From Flavobacteriales bacterium (lineage in GTDB: Bacteria; Bacteroidota; Bacteroidia; Flavobacteriales_F; PHOS-HE28): 64,000 nucleotides of DNA. Location of the stretch: positions 1,488,001-1,552,000 of the forward strand of contig JADKHI010000001.1 in the NCBI GenBank assembly GCA_016721825.1, given 5' to 3'. Positions 1 to 9,363 of this stretch are shown in pieces. The notes beneath the pieces were generated by a model, which searched no databases, was not told where the DNA came from, and worked only from the letters and a program-made list of their open reading frames with translations. Numbering within the stretch: the first letter of the stretch is position 1; every line of letters begins with the position of its first letter. A program made the position numbers and the translations under genes.

Positions 1-74
1 TGTCCGCAATGGTTCGTGGTAGGGACGCATCAGCATCGCCTGTCCAGCGCACTTCCGACTGGAAACTTGAGGCG

Positions 75-1685
75 TCAACGCTGAACCACGACACGGACCG
101 GCTGTGCCTCGTTGGCCAACCAAAGCAGGAAAGTTCCGACTGGCATGTCGCTCAGATCGAGCGTGCCGGGCAGGGCAAGAATTCCTTGCCGCACCACACG
201 GCCGTGCATATCCAGCAACCGGAAGCCTTCGGTGCGTGCCTCGGCGGTTGCGATGGTGAGCCGCTCGCTCACGGGATTGGGGTACACTTTGAAGTCTCCA
301 GTTGCGACCTCTTGGTCCGCCCATTGCTCCAGTGCGCGGGGTGGAGCAGGCGGAGTGAAAACGCGCTCATCGCATCCCATGTCCGCGATCTGGTTGAAGG
401 GCAGAGGACGCGTATCCCCATCGATGTCCTGAACGATGCCGAAAGTGAGCGGCACTTTGTTCAAAGCCGGGGAGAACGCCTGCAGGTGCAAGTCCGTGGC
501 GGATACGTAGAGCGGATCGATGAACAGGCTGTTGAGGTCGTAACCCAATGCCTGCCATTGAGCGAGTGTGGTGGTTCCGAACCACCCCTGATCCACCGCC
601 AAGCCCGTCGGGCTGAAGAACAGATTGTAGTCGCTGTTCATCGGTGCGCCTTGGGTCTTCATCGGCGCGGATGACAAGGCTCTGAGCGCGTTGCCTTTGA
701 TCCGGATATTCGTGTCGTTCAATAGGTCGAGCGCGGTTCCCAGGACCGCGTTCTGGTTCAATGCACTGTTGTGATACACATCCACCCACTTGCAATAGTC
801 GAACTTCGCACAGGTGGTGGCCCACACCACGATGTTCGGTAGCGGGTCATGGACGAACATGTTGTTGGCCACCTTGATGCGGTCCGCGTTCGTTCCGATG
901 CAGTTGTTCATGTGCAAGCTCTTGCCCCCGAACATCACGCGTGTGCGGTTCGCCGTAACGGCGATCGGGCGATCGCAACTGAGCAGCCTGATCGCGTTCT
1001 CTTCGGGAACCGAGCTGTAGCATTCCCCGGTCAACGTGATGGTATTCCGCCGTACCTCCACATCGGAAGAGCCGGTTACGTTCATACCGATGCACTTCGC
1101 ATTGATCACATTATCGTTGATGTAGGTCTTGATGCCATCACCTCCAACCCCGACTCCTTGGTCCACATTATCCAATCGGTTATGATGGATGTTCAGGTAC
1201 CTCCCCTGCCAGAACACGATCGCATCATCCTGCTCTAGCGGTCCGTAGCCGAAGACGACGCAATGGTGGATCTCGATGTTCGTCGGGTACGAGTTCCCCT
1301 CAAAACCGCGATCCGGTGCCTTCACCCGCAAGTAGCGGAAGCCCACATAGTCGCAATCCAACAACTTGATGGTGGTGCTGTCCGCACCCGGTCCGATCGT
1401 CACAGCGGTGCTATCCAGCGTGGAGGATTCGAACCACACCCACCGCGTGGCGCTGGTGCCGTTGATCTGGTTCAGCGTGAAGCTCTCCGGATAGGTCCCC
1501 GGAACGATGCGGATGGTGACCGGACCACTAACGCCCACCGTATTCAACGCGTTCACCGCTGCACTGATCGTGGTGTAGTTGCCCCCGCCCGCTGGGTTCA
1601 CGGTGTAAACACCGTTGAGTTGTGCGGCGATGGTCAAGGGCAACGCCATCAGCAAGGCGGCCAGGGTGTGTGTGCGTGATCTCAT
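75..1685 (-). CDS. T9SS type A cargo with parallel beta-helix domain
   Basis: 536 aa. A signal peptide (about residues 1-21, ending in AAQ) is followed by a region resembling right-handed parallel beta-helix proteins, with short repeats rich in Asn and hydrophobic residues (for example IEIHHCVVFGYG and VEVRRNTITLTG). The last ~75 residues form a type A sorting domain: a VYPNPVSERLTI start, an LLDMHGRVV strand and a basic end (VRVVVQR). It should be exported by Sec, cross the outer membrane by T9SS and be released or anchored at the surface. It lies 89 bp downstream of the LytTR regulator on the same strand, so it may be the last gene of a kinase-regulator-cargo unit. The substrate is unknown; many such helices bind or cleave polysaccharide, but I see no catalytic motif. 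Confidence 0.85.
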   Translation of the reverse strand: MRSRTHTLAALLMALPLTIAAQLNGVYTVNPAGGGNYTTISAAVNALNTVGVSGPVTIRIVPGTYPESFTLNQINGTSATRWVWFESSTLDSTAVTIGPGADSTTIKLLDCDYVGFRYLRVKAPDRGFEGNSYPTNIEIHHCVVFGYGPLEQDDAIVFWQGRYLNIHHNRLDNVDQGVGVGGDGIKTYINDNVINAKCIGMNVTGSSDVEVRRNTITLTGECYSSVPEENAIRLLSCDRPIAVTANRTRVMFGGKSLHMNNCIGTNADRIKVANNMFVHDPLPNIVVWATTCAKFDYCKWVDVYHNSALNQNAVLGTALDLLNDTNIRIKGNALRALSSAPMKTQGAPMNSDYNLFFSPTGLAVDQGWFGTTTLAQWQALGYDLNSLFIDPLYVSATDLHLQAFSPALNKVPLTFGIVQDIDGDTRPLPFNQIADMGCDERVFTPPAPPRALEQWADQEVATGDFKVYPNPVSERLTIATAEARTEGFRLLDMHGRVVRQGILALPGTLDLSDMPVGTFLLWLANEAQPVRVVVQR

Positions 1686-1774
1686 GGGGCTTCGGTCGGT
1701 GCTCCGAAGGTCACCTGACAGACGTGTTCACAACCCACCGATCGGGTGAACGTCCCTACGGAATGGGTGAACGG

Positions 1775-2515
1775 TCAGAGCGTGCGGATCCGCGCCATCA
1801 GCGCGTCCTTGTGCGTCTTGCCCACAGGTATGTTCTGCGCACCGATCCGCACGTAGCCCTCCTGCACGGCGGTCACCTTGCGCAGGTCGACCAGGTAACT
1901 ACGGTGGATACGCAAGTGGTGCGGACTATTCAGTTTCTCCTCCACCGCACTGAGCGTGCTGGTGATCACGAACTTCCTGGTCGGCGTGAAGAGGGTCACG
2001 TAGTTGTCGTCGGCCTCGGCGTAGTGGATGTCGTCCAGCGGGACCTTCACCAACTTGCCTTTGTCTCGGATGAAAATGCTGTCCGCGATGACGAAATCGT
2101 TCCGCTGGGCATCTGTGGGGGCGGCGGTGGCTTCCATGTCTCCAGCGAAGCGCGCCAACGCGATCTCGACCTGGGCGCGCAGCTCGTTCTCGTCGAAAGG
2201 CTTGATGATGAAGCCGGCCGGACGCACGGCCTTCACGCGCTGCAGCGTGGCTTTGTCGCTGTGGCTGGTGACGAAGATGAAGGGCACGCGGTATTTCGCG
2301 TTCACCTTCTGAGCGAGCTCCACGCCATCCGCGCCATCGCCCAGGTTGATGTCCAACAGCAGGAGATCCGGCTTCTGTGCAGCGATCTCCGCCATGGCAT
2401 CGAGCGCATTGTCGCATAAGCCGCACACCTCGTACCCAAGTTCATCAAGATGTCCGCGCAGGTCTTCCGCGATCAGCGGTTCGTCTTCGACGATGAGGAT
2501 GCGAACGGCGGGCAT
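1775..2515 (-). CDS. LytTR-family response regulator
   Basis: 246 aa. The N-terminal receiver domain (about 1-120) has the acidic pair in LIVEDEP, the phospho-acceptor Asp55 in LLLLDINLG, the switch Thr/Ser in FVTSHSD and the Lys of IIKPF. The C-terminal LytTR DNA-binding domain (about 145-246) shows the family landmarks IHYAEADDNYVTLFT, LRIHRSYLVDL and IPVGKTHKD. The start lies 3 bp after the kinase stop, so the two genes are co-transcribed and the kinase is the likely phosphodonor. It should bind DNA as a transcription factor. It is a close paralogue of the regulator at 13705-14409, sharing the LIVEDEPLIAEDL start. Confidence 0.93.
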   Translation of the reverse strand: MPAVRILIVEDEPLIAEDLRGHLDELGYEVCGLCDNALDAMAEIAAQKPDLLLLDINLGDGADGVELAQKVNAKYRVPFIFVTSHSDKATLQRVKAVRPAGFIIKPFDENELRAQVEIALARFAGDMEATAAPTDAQRNDFVIADSIFIRDKGKLVKVPLDDIHYAEADDNYVTLFTPTRKFVITSTLSAVEEKLNSPHHLRIHRSYLVDLRKVTAVQEGYVRIGAQNIPVGKTHKDALMARIRTL

Positions 2516-2518
2516 GGT

Positions 2519-4309
2519 TCAGCGCGCAAGTTTGAAATTCCGAATGGACATTGTGACGGTCGTACCTTCTTCATTGCGTTCAATGTCCCACTCCGCCTTC
2601 AACTTGTCCGCGAAGGTGCGGATCATGTTCAGCCCGAATCCCGACGCGCCCTCGTGCGGTCCGCCAATGGCCGTGCTGCCAACACCATCGTCGATGACGC
2701 TCAGGAACAGCCGTTCGCCTTCGCGTTCAACACGCACGCGAAGCTCTCCCGATCGCACTCCCGGCCAGGCGTACTTCAGTGCATTGGTCACCAGCTCGTT
2801 GAGCACCAGACCAATGGGGACCGCGGTATCCACATCAAGCGCGATGTCCTCCACCGCGATCCGAGCGTGTACGCGTTCACCCATACCATAGCTGGTGACA
2901 AGACCGTTCACGAGCTTCGCCACGTACTCCTTCATACGCACTCCTGAGAGGTCACCTTCTCGGTATAGGTCCTGGTGGATGAGGGCCATGCTCTTCACGC
3001 GCAGGCGACCGTCGTTCACCGCTTCCTTCGCCTTCTCATCGGTGATGCCGCGGCCCTGGATGCTCAGGAGGCTGCTCACTGTTTGCAGGTTGTTCTTCAC
3101 CCGGTGATGGATCTCTCGCACGAGCAGTTCCTTCTCTTTCAACTGCGTATCGATGATGGTGTTCTTCGCCGCCAGTTCTTCGCTCGTGCGTTTCTTCACC
3201 TGGTAAGCCCGAAAGGCGAACACCGCGGCCAAGAGCAATAGCGCGGAACCTGAGGCGATCGCTTTGATCGTGAGTGAACGGCGCTCCAGGATGGCCCGGT
3301 TCTCGGCAAGCTCCATGTCCTTCTTCCCGCTCTCGTACTTCTCCTGCATCTCGGCGATCTGCGCGCTCCGCTCCTCGCTGAAAACACTATCCTGCCATTG
3401 GTTGAACAGCTTCATCTGAACAAGCGCACTGTCCGCCCGGCCGCTGCGTTCATAGAGTTCGCTGAGCGCCTCATGAGCTTCTGAACGTTCCTTCTTGAAG
3501 CCAGCGTGTACCGCAATGGCCAAAGCCCTTCGCAGCGGTCCTTCGGCCTCTGCGTAGTGGCCCATGCGCGTGGTCGACAAGCCGATCAAGGTGAGGATCA
3601 TGCTCCGGGTCTGTTCATCATCCACACCGTCCATCAAAGCGTACGCCTCTCGGAAAAAGGCCAACGCTTCCGCGTGCTCCTTCCGGTCCAAGCAGATGTT
3701 GCCTTGGTTGTAGCGGGCCGAGGCCGCGTGTTCACGATCGCCGATGCGCTCCAAGTAGTCGCCGGCCCTGGAGTAGTATGCATCCGCGCTGTCCAGCAAG
3801 CCTTCCGCACGGAAGATGTTCGCCAGGTTGTTCGCCGTATTGGCCTGCCATGCGGTGTCCTGCTCGACCACGAAACCAGCGAACGCGGCTTGGAACTCCG
3901 TGCGCGCCTTGCTCATCCGTTGTTCGGCCAAATGCACCGAGCCGATGTTGTTGTGCGCCATTGCGGTGTACCAAACATCGCCCGCCCGCTCGAAGCCGTT
4001 CAACGCGTCGAGGTAGTGCGTGAGCGCCTTCGCCGGTTCGCCTTTCACACTGTAGCACATGCCTGTGAAATTCGACGCTTTCGCCTGTTGGAGCGCGCTG
4101 CCACCGGCCATTGCGAGCTCCGTATACTGGGCGGCATACTCAAGCGCCTTGTCCGGTTCCGTGAAGATCGTAGCGCGCAGGATGTCCGTGAGCACGGGCA
4201 GACGCGACGTGTCGTTCGGAAGGGTTGCCAATACCTTCACCAAGCTATCGACCTGTGCGCTGGCGAGCGAACACACCAACCCGAGGACCAGCACAAGGAG
4301 CGAACGCAT
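2519..4309 (-). CDS. TPR-containing sensor histidine kinase (HisKA_2 type)
   Basis: 596 aa from the ATG at 4309, chosen because it begins a clean signal peptide (MRSLLVLVLGLVCSLASAQ); a longer in-frame start at 4384 would put 25 charged residues in front of it. The periplasmic part (about 30-310) consists of tetratricopeptide repeats. One membrane helix (about 348-371) follows, then a short coiled coil, then a HisKA_2 dimerisation/phospho-acceptor segment (EIHHRVKNNLQ, His401/402) and an HATPase domain with N box (LVLNELVTNALKYAW), G1 (DDGVG) and G2 (GFGLNMI). It presumably senses a periplasmic or envelope signal through the TPRs and passes phosphate to the LytTR regulator 3 bp downstream. 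The architecture is the same as the kinase at 14412-16241. Confidence 0.93.
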   Translation of the reverse strand: MRSLLVLVLGLVCSLASAQVDSLVKVLATLPNDTSRLPVLTDILRATIFTEPDKALEYAAQYTELAMAGGSALQQAKASNFTGMCYSVKGEPAKALTHYLDALNGFERAGDVWYTAMAHNNIGSVHLAEQRMSKARTEFQAAFAGFVVEQDTAWQANTANNLANIFRAEGLLDSADAYYSRAGDYLERIGDREHAASARYNQGNICLDRKEHAEALAFFREAYALMDGVDDEQTRSMILTLIGLSTTRMGHYAEAEGPLRRALAIAVHAGFKKERSEAHEALSELYERSGRADSALVQMKLFNQWQDSVFSEERSAQIAEMQEKYESGKKDMELAENRAILERRSLTIKAIASGSALLLLAAVFAFRAYQVKKRTSEELAAKNTIIDTQLKEKELLVREIHHRVKNNLQTVSSLLSIQGRGITDEKAKEAVNDGRLRVKSMALIHQDLYREGDLSGVRMKEYVAKLVNGLVTSYGMGERVHARIAVEDIALDVDTAVPIGLVLNELVTNALKYAWPGVRSGELRVRVEREGERLFLSVIDDGVGSTAIGGPHEGASGFGLNMIRTFADKLKAEWDIERNEEGTTVTMSIRNFKLAR

Positions 4310-4384
4310 GCGCGCAAGTTCGTTGAAGATCCCGATACATCGCCAAAAAGCAACCCTTCCACCAACAGAAGCCGTCTTCACCAT

Positions 4385-5983
4385 ATGCGTATCCTCTCGT
4401 TCCTGCTATGCTTCGTGCTGAGCCTCGGGGTCTCCGCCCAGCTTACCGTGTTCCGCTGCACTCACCCGGTGATCGACTGGCGAATGAACGGTGAATTCCG
4501 TGCCAATGACTGGACCATCACACCTTCCGCACGGCCGGACATACTGGAGGTGCCCTGCTCAGGTGGACCTGGTCGGGTGAGCTTCATCGATGGCAACGAT
4601 TCCCTGGAGCTGGTCGTGAACGTCGGGGACGTGAGAGACTTCGTGGTGCTGGTTCCGGGCCTGGATAGTGCGTTCACCCGTGTGGTGGGCGCGGCCTATC
4701 GCCCGCCGCAGGTATTCGACCTGCTGGCTCCGGAGAACAGCCCTGTGTTTCGCTGGCTCCAAGCGTCCGCTGTACCGATCACCAATGCTTCGCGAGGCTT
4801 TGGTCCGCTGGACGATGCGTTCGCCAAGGCACGTGTGGTGGGTCTGGGTGAAGCCACGCATGGCCAGCATGAGGCGTTCGAACTGAAACGCGCGCTCACC
4901 ATGCACCTGATCCGGAACCATGGCTATCGGCTGGTGGCCTATGAAGCGAGCGCATCCAGTGCGATCGTATGCGACGACTACATCGCCGGGCGCAACGACG
5001 ACCGCCGAGCCGCCCTCGGTGGCTTGAGCATGCTGATCTGGCAAGTGGAAGAGAACGCGGCCCTTCTGGACGACCTACGCGCGTGGAACGCAAAGGCCGC
5101 ACCCGCCGATCGCGTGCGCTTCATCGGCGTGGACGCACAAGATGGTGACGCGACCGAGGAACGCCTCAGCACCTTGCTCGGGGCAAAAGGAAGCACAATG
5201 GTCGCGCGCATACACGACCTGACCGGTCGCGCATCGGCCGCGACGAACGCGCTGTTCCAAGGTGACCGCAAGGCCTTCGATCAGGTGAATACGGATGCGG
5301 CACTGTTGGCACGGGACATCGAACAAGCGACCCAGGACGATGCGCAAGCGTCAGAGATCCACCTGCGCACCCAAGAACTGATGGCCTACTTGGGCATGTA
5401 CGGCACACGAGGCGGTCGCGACAAGGCGATGGCTGAACTGCTGTTGACCCAACTGAACGACGCCCCCGCCGGAACGCGCTGTGTGCTCTGGGCGCACAAC
5501 GCACACGTACAGAAGAGCGCCATGGCCTACATGGGCACTGACGAGCTGGCCACCGGAGGACACTTGCACGCAGCACTGGGCGAGGCGTACTACGCGTTGG
5601 GCTTCACCTTCGGCGAAGGCGGCTTCCAAGCCACTGCGCCCAGGGCCGATGGTCGGCAAGGATTCAAGCGCTACACGCACAAGTCCGCACCGAAAGGCTC
5701 GCTGGAGTGGCAGCTTGCACAAGCACAGCCGCTATCGCACATGCTCGATCTGCGCGGCGCTCCCGCGGATCCCGGCATCCAACAATGGCTCACCCTGGGC
5801 CACGGCATGCGTTGGTGGGGTGGCTACAACGTGCCCGATGATGTGGACGCGAACACCAGCGAACCCTCTCAACTCTGGCAGCTGCACCCCATTGCGGACT
5901 TCGATGGATTGGTGTACTTGGCCAAGACAACAGCGGCAATACCGGTGGACAACGAAAGGATCCTGTCCTCGTCCGAGCGTTGA
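4385..5983 (+). CDS. Erythromycin esterase family protein, secreted
   Basis: 532 aa, starting at the ATG that opens the signal peptide MRILSFLLCFVLSLGVSAQ. The erythromycin-esterase fold is indicated by VGLGEATHGQHE (the family's essential His/Glu region), VAYEAS, the D-rich FIGVDAQDGD, and WAHNAHV near residue 370. Characterised EreA/EreB enzymes hydrolyse the macrolactone ring, but most Bacteroidota homologues have no known substrate, so resistance should not be assumed. About 110 residues precede the catalytic domain and look like a small beta domain. It is transcribed divergently from the TPR kinase with 75 bp between starts, and converges on the SprB-like gene. Confidence 0.85.
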   Translation: MRILSFLLCFVLSLGVSAQLTVFRCTHPVIDWRMNGEFRANDWTITPSARPDILEVPCSGGPGRVSFIDGNDSLELVVNVGDVRDFVVLVPGLDSAFTRVVGAAYRPPQVFDLLAPENSPVFRWLQASAVPITNASRGFGPLDDAFAKARVVGLGEATHGQHEAFELKRALTMHLIRNHGYRLVAYEASASSAIVCDDYIAGRNDDRRAALGGLSMLIWQVEENAALLDDLRAWNAKAAPADRVRFIGVDAQDGDATEERLSTLLGAKGSTMVARIHDLTGRASAATNALFQGDRKAFDQVNTDAALLARDIEQATQDDAQASEIHLRTQELMAYLGMYGTRGGRDKAMAELLLTQLNDAPAGTRCVLWAHNAHVQKSAMAYMGTDELATGGHLHAALGEAYYALGFTFGEGGFQATAPRADGRQGFKRYTHKSAPKGSLEWQLAQAQPLSHMLDLRGAPADPGIQQWLTLGHGMRWWGGYNVPDDVDANTSEPSQLWQLHPIADFDGLVYLAKTTAAIPVDNERILSSSER

Positions 5984-6006
5984 CGGGATCTCTTGAAGAC
6001 AGTTAC

Positions 6007-8163
6007 CTACTGTGCTTTGATGAACCGCCCTCTCATGCGCGTACCGTCGACCAATTCCACCTCGATCACGTAGGGACCCGCGACCAGTCCGGTCACATCC
6101 AATTCCCCGCTCCGCATCGGTCCGGCGGTTATGCTCGCCCGACCATCGGCACCGAACAACCGATACCCACGCACGCCAACATTGTTGTTCATCCCTACGA
6201 CGCGGATAAGGTCCACAGTGGGATTCGGCACTATGCGCAACTCTGCGCGCTCCATCTCCGGCACCTTGGTGCTCACCGTTACGAGCAAGCCGGTCGAATT
6301 GGTGAGCACCGCCGGATTCAGGTCGAAGTAAATGCCCGCCTTGTTCGTGATGACACTGCCAAGGCTGACCCCGTCCACGGGCTTCATGCGGAACGTGACG
6401 AAACCGTGGCTATTGGGTTCATCGTTGGTGCTGTCCGGCAATTGGATGTTCGGGAAGTCGAAGCGCAAGGTGCGGTCTTGACCGTACTGCGCAGTGAATG
6501 GATGTGAAGAGGCAAGGATCTCCAACGAGGTCAGCTCATGCAGTACGGACAGCGTGTCGATGATGAACACGTTCTGCGCGGGTGCATTCCCGGTGTTCTG
6601 GAATCGAACGGTGTAGGTGATGTCCGTATCGGTACCCAGGTAGTAGTAGGCCGTACTTCCGGACGTGCTCCAACCCGTCTTGTCATTGGGATCGAAGGCG
6701 CCCACCACGGGAAAGCTCAGCACGAAGGTGTTGTTGGCGGGAACGCCATCCGGAACAGAAGACGTAACGGTCGCGGAAGCATCATGGATGGTGCCTATCA
6801 ACAGGGGATCGGGCGGGACCTGGAGGTCAACAGCGTAGGTGTGCCACTGGTACGGAAGCAGATCCGGCAGTTGCCAGGTGATGTTGGTGGCGGTGGTGCT
6901 CTGTGGTGTTTGGTCCGTACCGATCAAGGCGAACAGGGCCTCGTGGTCGAAGCTCGTCGTAACCTGTCCGCTCGGATACGGGGAGTTGTTCTCCACAGTG
7001 ATCCATGTTCGTTGACTGAAACCGGGTACCGCTTGCGTGCTAGCGATCGACACACGCAGGTCCAGATCGCCCACCGTGGTATCGGCCAGGTTCACGGTAT
7101 GCGTGGGCAACACGTTGGTCAGATCGAACGGATACGGTACAGCGCCCGGACAGATCTGCGTCAGATCCGCATCGCCTTGTTCCAACGTGTAGCTGCCGTA
7201 GTCCAGACCGATGTTGAACTGGCCTTGCGCGTCGGTAAGTTGCACGGTATTGCCGGGCTGGATCACGATCGGACGCAAGGGCAACCCGGGATCGCTGGGG
7301 CCTTGCACACAATCCTGATCAAGGTCTACGAAGGCGGTGCCGTTCACCTCGCCGCAATTCCCTGCCAAAGCCGGTATGGTGAAGTTGAACGTCGTTTCAC
7401 ACATGAACTGCATCGCGGATAGGGTGGAACAGGTATAGGTCCCCGCATCGAGATCACCCACTTGCACGACGCCATTGTTGATGGTCACGTTCGCCATCGG
7501 GTTACCGGGGCCCGTGATGAACACGGAGCTCCCCAGCGGGAACTCGAAGGTGTTGAAGGTGATCGTCGCACTTCCGTTGTTGTAGCCCGGGCAAGCCGGT
7601 GTGGTGGATTGTGATACCGGGGTCGAATAAATGGCCGGCGGAGGCATAAGCACGGCAGTGCCCATGCAACCCAGGGCGTCGGTGATGATCACGCTACTTC
7701 CGAACTGGTTCAGCCCACCGATCTGGGCCGAGGTCGTATCGTTGCTGTAGATCAGAAAGGCAGGCGGTGTGAGCTGGATCGTGTACGGCGCTTGACCGCC
7801 CAAGTGCCCTAGGTTCACATCCACCTGACCAGTGGATTGCCCCATGCAATCCGCTACCAATGGCAAGGTCACGGACGGAATGTCCAAGCCCGCACCGAGC
7901 GCGACCGAACCGGATGCACTTGCCGTGGTACCCAGGTTGTCCGTAACGGTAACGCTGTAGGTGCCGACCGATAGTCCCGAGATAGTCGCGGTGGTGGCAC
8001 CGGTGTTCCAAGCGAACGTGTACGGCCCTGTTCCCCCATTGATGAGCACCCATGCAGAGGCCGTGCTGTTCCCGCACGGATCGGGCGTGGTAAGAACAAA
8101 CACGTTCATGGACTGTGCGGCGGTGAGAACGATGCTGGCGAAGAGGGTAAAGAGGGTGCGCAT
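6007..8163 (-). CDS. Large T9SS type A cargo with SprB-like repeats
   Basis: 718 aa with a short signal peptide ending near ALTAAQS (MRTLFTLFASIVLTAAQS). SprB-type repeats follow (for example GGTGPYTFAWNTGATTATI and GLSVGTYSVTVTDNLG), then a Cna-B-like segment around FVDLDQDCVQG. Next comes a conserved Bacteroidota repeat-like domain that starts with FDPNDK and contains ITYTVRFQNTGNAPAQNV. A type A sorting domain closes the protein (LRIVPNPTVDLIRV to MRGRFIKAQ). It should be a long, surface-exposed adhesin-like or structural protein exported by T9SS. No catalytic motif is visible. The gene is isolated between a convergent esterase gene and an upstream terminator. Confidence 0.86.
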   Translation of the reverse strand: MRTLFTLFASIVLTAAQSMNVFVLTTPDPCGNSTASAWVLINGGTGPYTFAWNTGATTATISGLSVGTYSVTVTDNLGTTASASGSVALGAGLDIPSVTLPLVADCMGQSTGQVDVNLGHLGGQAPYTIQLTPPAFLIYSNDTTSAQIGGLNQFGSSVIITDALGCMGTAVLMPPPAIYSTPVSQSTTPACPGYNNGSATITFNTFEFPLGSSVFITGPGNPMANVTINNGVVQVGDLDAGTYTCSTLSAMQFMCETTFNFTIPALAGNCGEVNGTAFVDLDQDCVQGPSDPGLPLRPIVIQPGNTVQLTDAQGQFNIGLDYGSYTLEQGDADLTQICPGAVPYPFDLTNVLPTHTVNLADTTVGDLDLRVSIASTQAVPGFSQRTWITVENNSPYPSGQVTTSFDHEALFALIGTDQTPQSTTATNITWQLPDLLPYQWHTYAVDLQVPPDPLLIGTIHDASATVTSSVPDGVPANNTFVLSFPVVGAFDPNDKTGWSTSGSTAYYYLGTDTDITYTVRFQNTGNAPAQNVFIIDTLSVLHELTSLEILASSHPFTAQYGQDRTLRFDFPNIQLPDSTNDEPNSHGFVTFRMKPVDGVSLGSVITNKAGIYFDLNPAVLTNSTGLLVTVSTKVPEMERAELRIVPNPTVDLIRVVGMNNNVGVRGYRLFGADGRASITAGPMRSGELDVTGLVAGPYVIEVELVDGTRMRGRFIKAQ

Positions 8164-8280
8164 GGTGATGCGAATTTGGTTGTCGCGTGGGGGTGTGCAA
8201 CGTAGACGTTCGATGCAGGGAAGAAGCAGGGTTGCGTACCGTAAGTGTGTTTGAGGCTTTCGTAGGTGTGTGATGCGGCA

Positions 8281-8318
8281 TAGAAAAGGAACGCCGGTCG
8301 GGCTTTAACCGGCGTTCC
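8281..8318 (-). terminator. Rho-independent terminator of the lipoprotein gene
   Basis: A perfect 11-bp inverted repeat (arms 8288-8298 and 8308-8318, 9-nt loop) is followed on the minus strand by TTTTCTA. It lies 20 bp after the stop of the 8338-9249 lipoprotein gene and separates it from the SprB-like gene. Confidence 0.8.
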
Positions 8319-8337
8319 CGATCTCAAGATGCACTCC

Positions 8338-9249
8338 TTACATGGTCGTCATGTCAAGTGTATTGCGGATCGTCGGATTGGTCAAATAGGGAGTGCCAAG
8401 TCCTGAAGCGAAGCCCAATGTTCCGACGAAGGCGTTCGCGGCGAACAGGTCATTCGAAAGACAGGCTGGCATCGGCTCGATTCCCCCGTCCGGTGCTGTG
8501 AACGCGGGCGTGCTGAACGCTACGCTTAAACCGGTCGGCGCCCCTGTTATACGACTCAGTTCAATGAGTTGCGGCGGCACGGTGACCGTCTTCAGCGCGA
8601 TCAGCTTCTTGTTGCATGAGATGGTGAACCCCTGCACGTTCGGCGGTGTTCCGGACAAGTTGGTCACCCGGCCCGCTGTTCCTCCGATAACGCTCAGGGT
8701 GGCCAACTTGGGGAATGTGCCGGCCGGTGTATTGCGAAGCAAGAAGATCGTGCCGGTCGCGGCATCATACTCCACATCCATGGCGTCCAGAACAGCGGCC
8801 CCACCGGTGATCGTCAATGCTGCTACAGGAGTCGCGTTCAGGATACCGACGGGAATAAGCGGCAATGGTCCAGGGATCTGCCAAAGCATGTTCTTGTGTG
8901 CGCTCACGGTCGCGGTGTTGTTGGTCACGAGCCAAGTGCAGTTGTTCACCGGGTCCCACGTTATGCCCTTGAAATGGTCCACATCCGTGCTCCCAGGACC
9001 CTTGATGGTGGCCAAGTAGGTGTAGACCCCGGCTGTCGTCACGCTGTAGAGGTCCGAAACTCCTCCTTGAGCGGTCAAAGCGAACATGGTCGTACCGCCT
9101 ACCATCCTGGTCTCCCCAATACTGGACGATCCTTCCGAACCGACATCGTTGATCGGTAGGGACTCTTTCTGACACCCCTCAAGTATCAAAGCGCCGATGG
9201 TCAGCAGGCCTATCGCGCCGAACGTGATCGTGTTCCTTTGAATGCTCAT
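8338..9249 (-). CDS. Putative surface lipoprotein, beta-propeller-like
   Basis: 303 aa. The N-terminus carries a lipoprotein signal (basic MSIQRN, a hydrophobic stretch, then LILEGC with Cys26 as the lipidation site). The mature part has repeating units of the form LYSVTTAGVYTYLATIKG and FKGITWDPVNNCTWLVTNN, suggesting a beta-propeller of the kind that follows changing values. No enzyme motif or sorting domain was seen, so it is probably anchored in the membrane by its lipid. It follows the LytTR regulator/Reg_prop kinase pair on the same strand with a 114-bp gap that contains a weak hairpin, so co-expression with that pair is possible but not certain. Confidence 0.7.
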   Translation of the reverse strand: MSIQRNTITFGAIGLLTIGALILEGCQKESLPINDVGSEGSSSIGETRMVGGTTMFALTAQGGVSDLYSVTTAGVYTYLATIKGPGSTDVDHFKGITWDPVNNCTWLVTNNTATVSAHKNMLWQIPGPLPLIPVGILNATPVAALTITGGAAVLDAMDVEYDAATGTIFLLRNTPAGTFPKLATLSVIGGTAGRVTNLSGTPPNVQGFTISCNKKLIALKTVTVPPQLIELSRITGAPTGLSVAFSTPAFTAPDGGIEPMPACLSNDLFAANAFVGTLGFASGLGTPYLTNPTIRNTLDMTTM

Positions 9250-9258
9250 GTTGTAGCT

Positions 9259-9284
9259 GTTTTAAAGTGCGGTCCATTCCGCAC
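9259..9284 (-). terminator. Weak terminator-like hairpin after LytTR gene
   Basis: GTGCGG (9267-9272) and CCGCAC (9279-9284) form a 6-bp stem with a 6-nt loop, followed on the minus strand by TTTAAAAC. The short stem and weak T run suggest partial termination at best. Confidence 0.4.
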
Positions 9285-9363
9285 CACGAACTGAGCGAGG
9301 AACAAGAACGCCCACCAGCTCCGCATCGCCAACGTGCCATGCGATCGCGCATGTGTGCGATCC

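Noticed and set aside
3506..4384. Long plus-strand extension upstream of the esterase start
   Set aside because: It overlaps the TPR kinase coding region; the esterase has a clear signal peptide at 4385.
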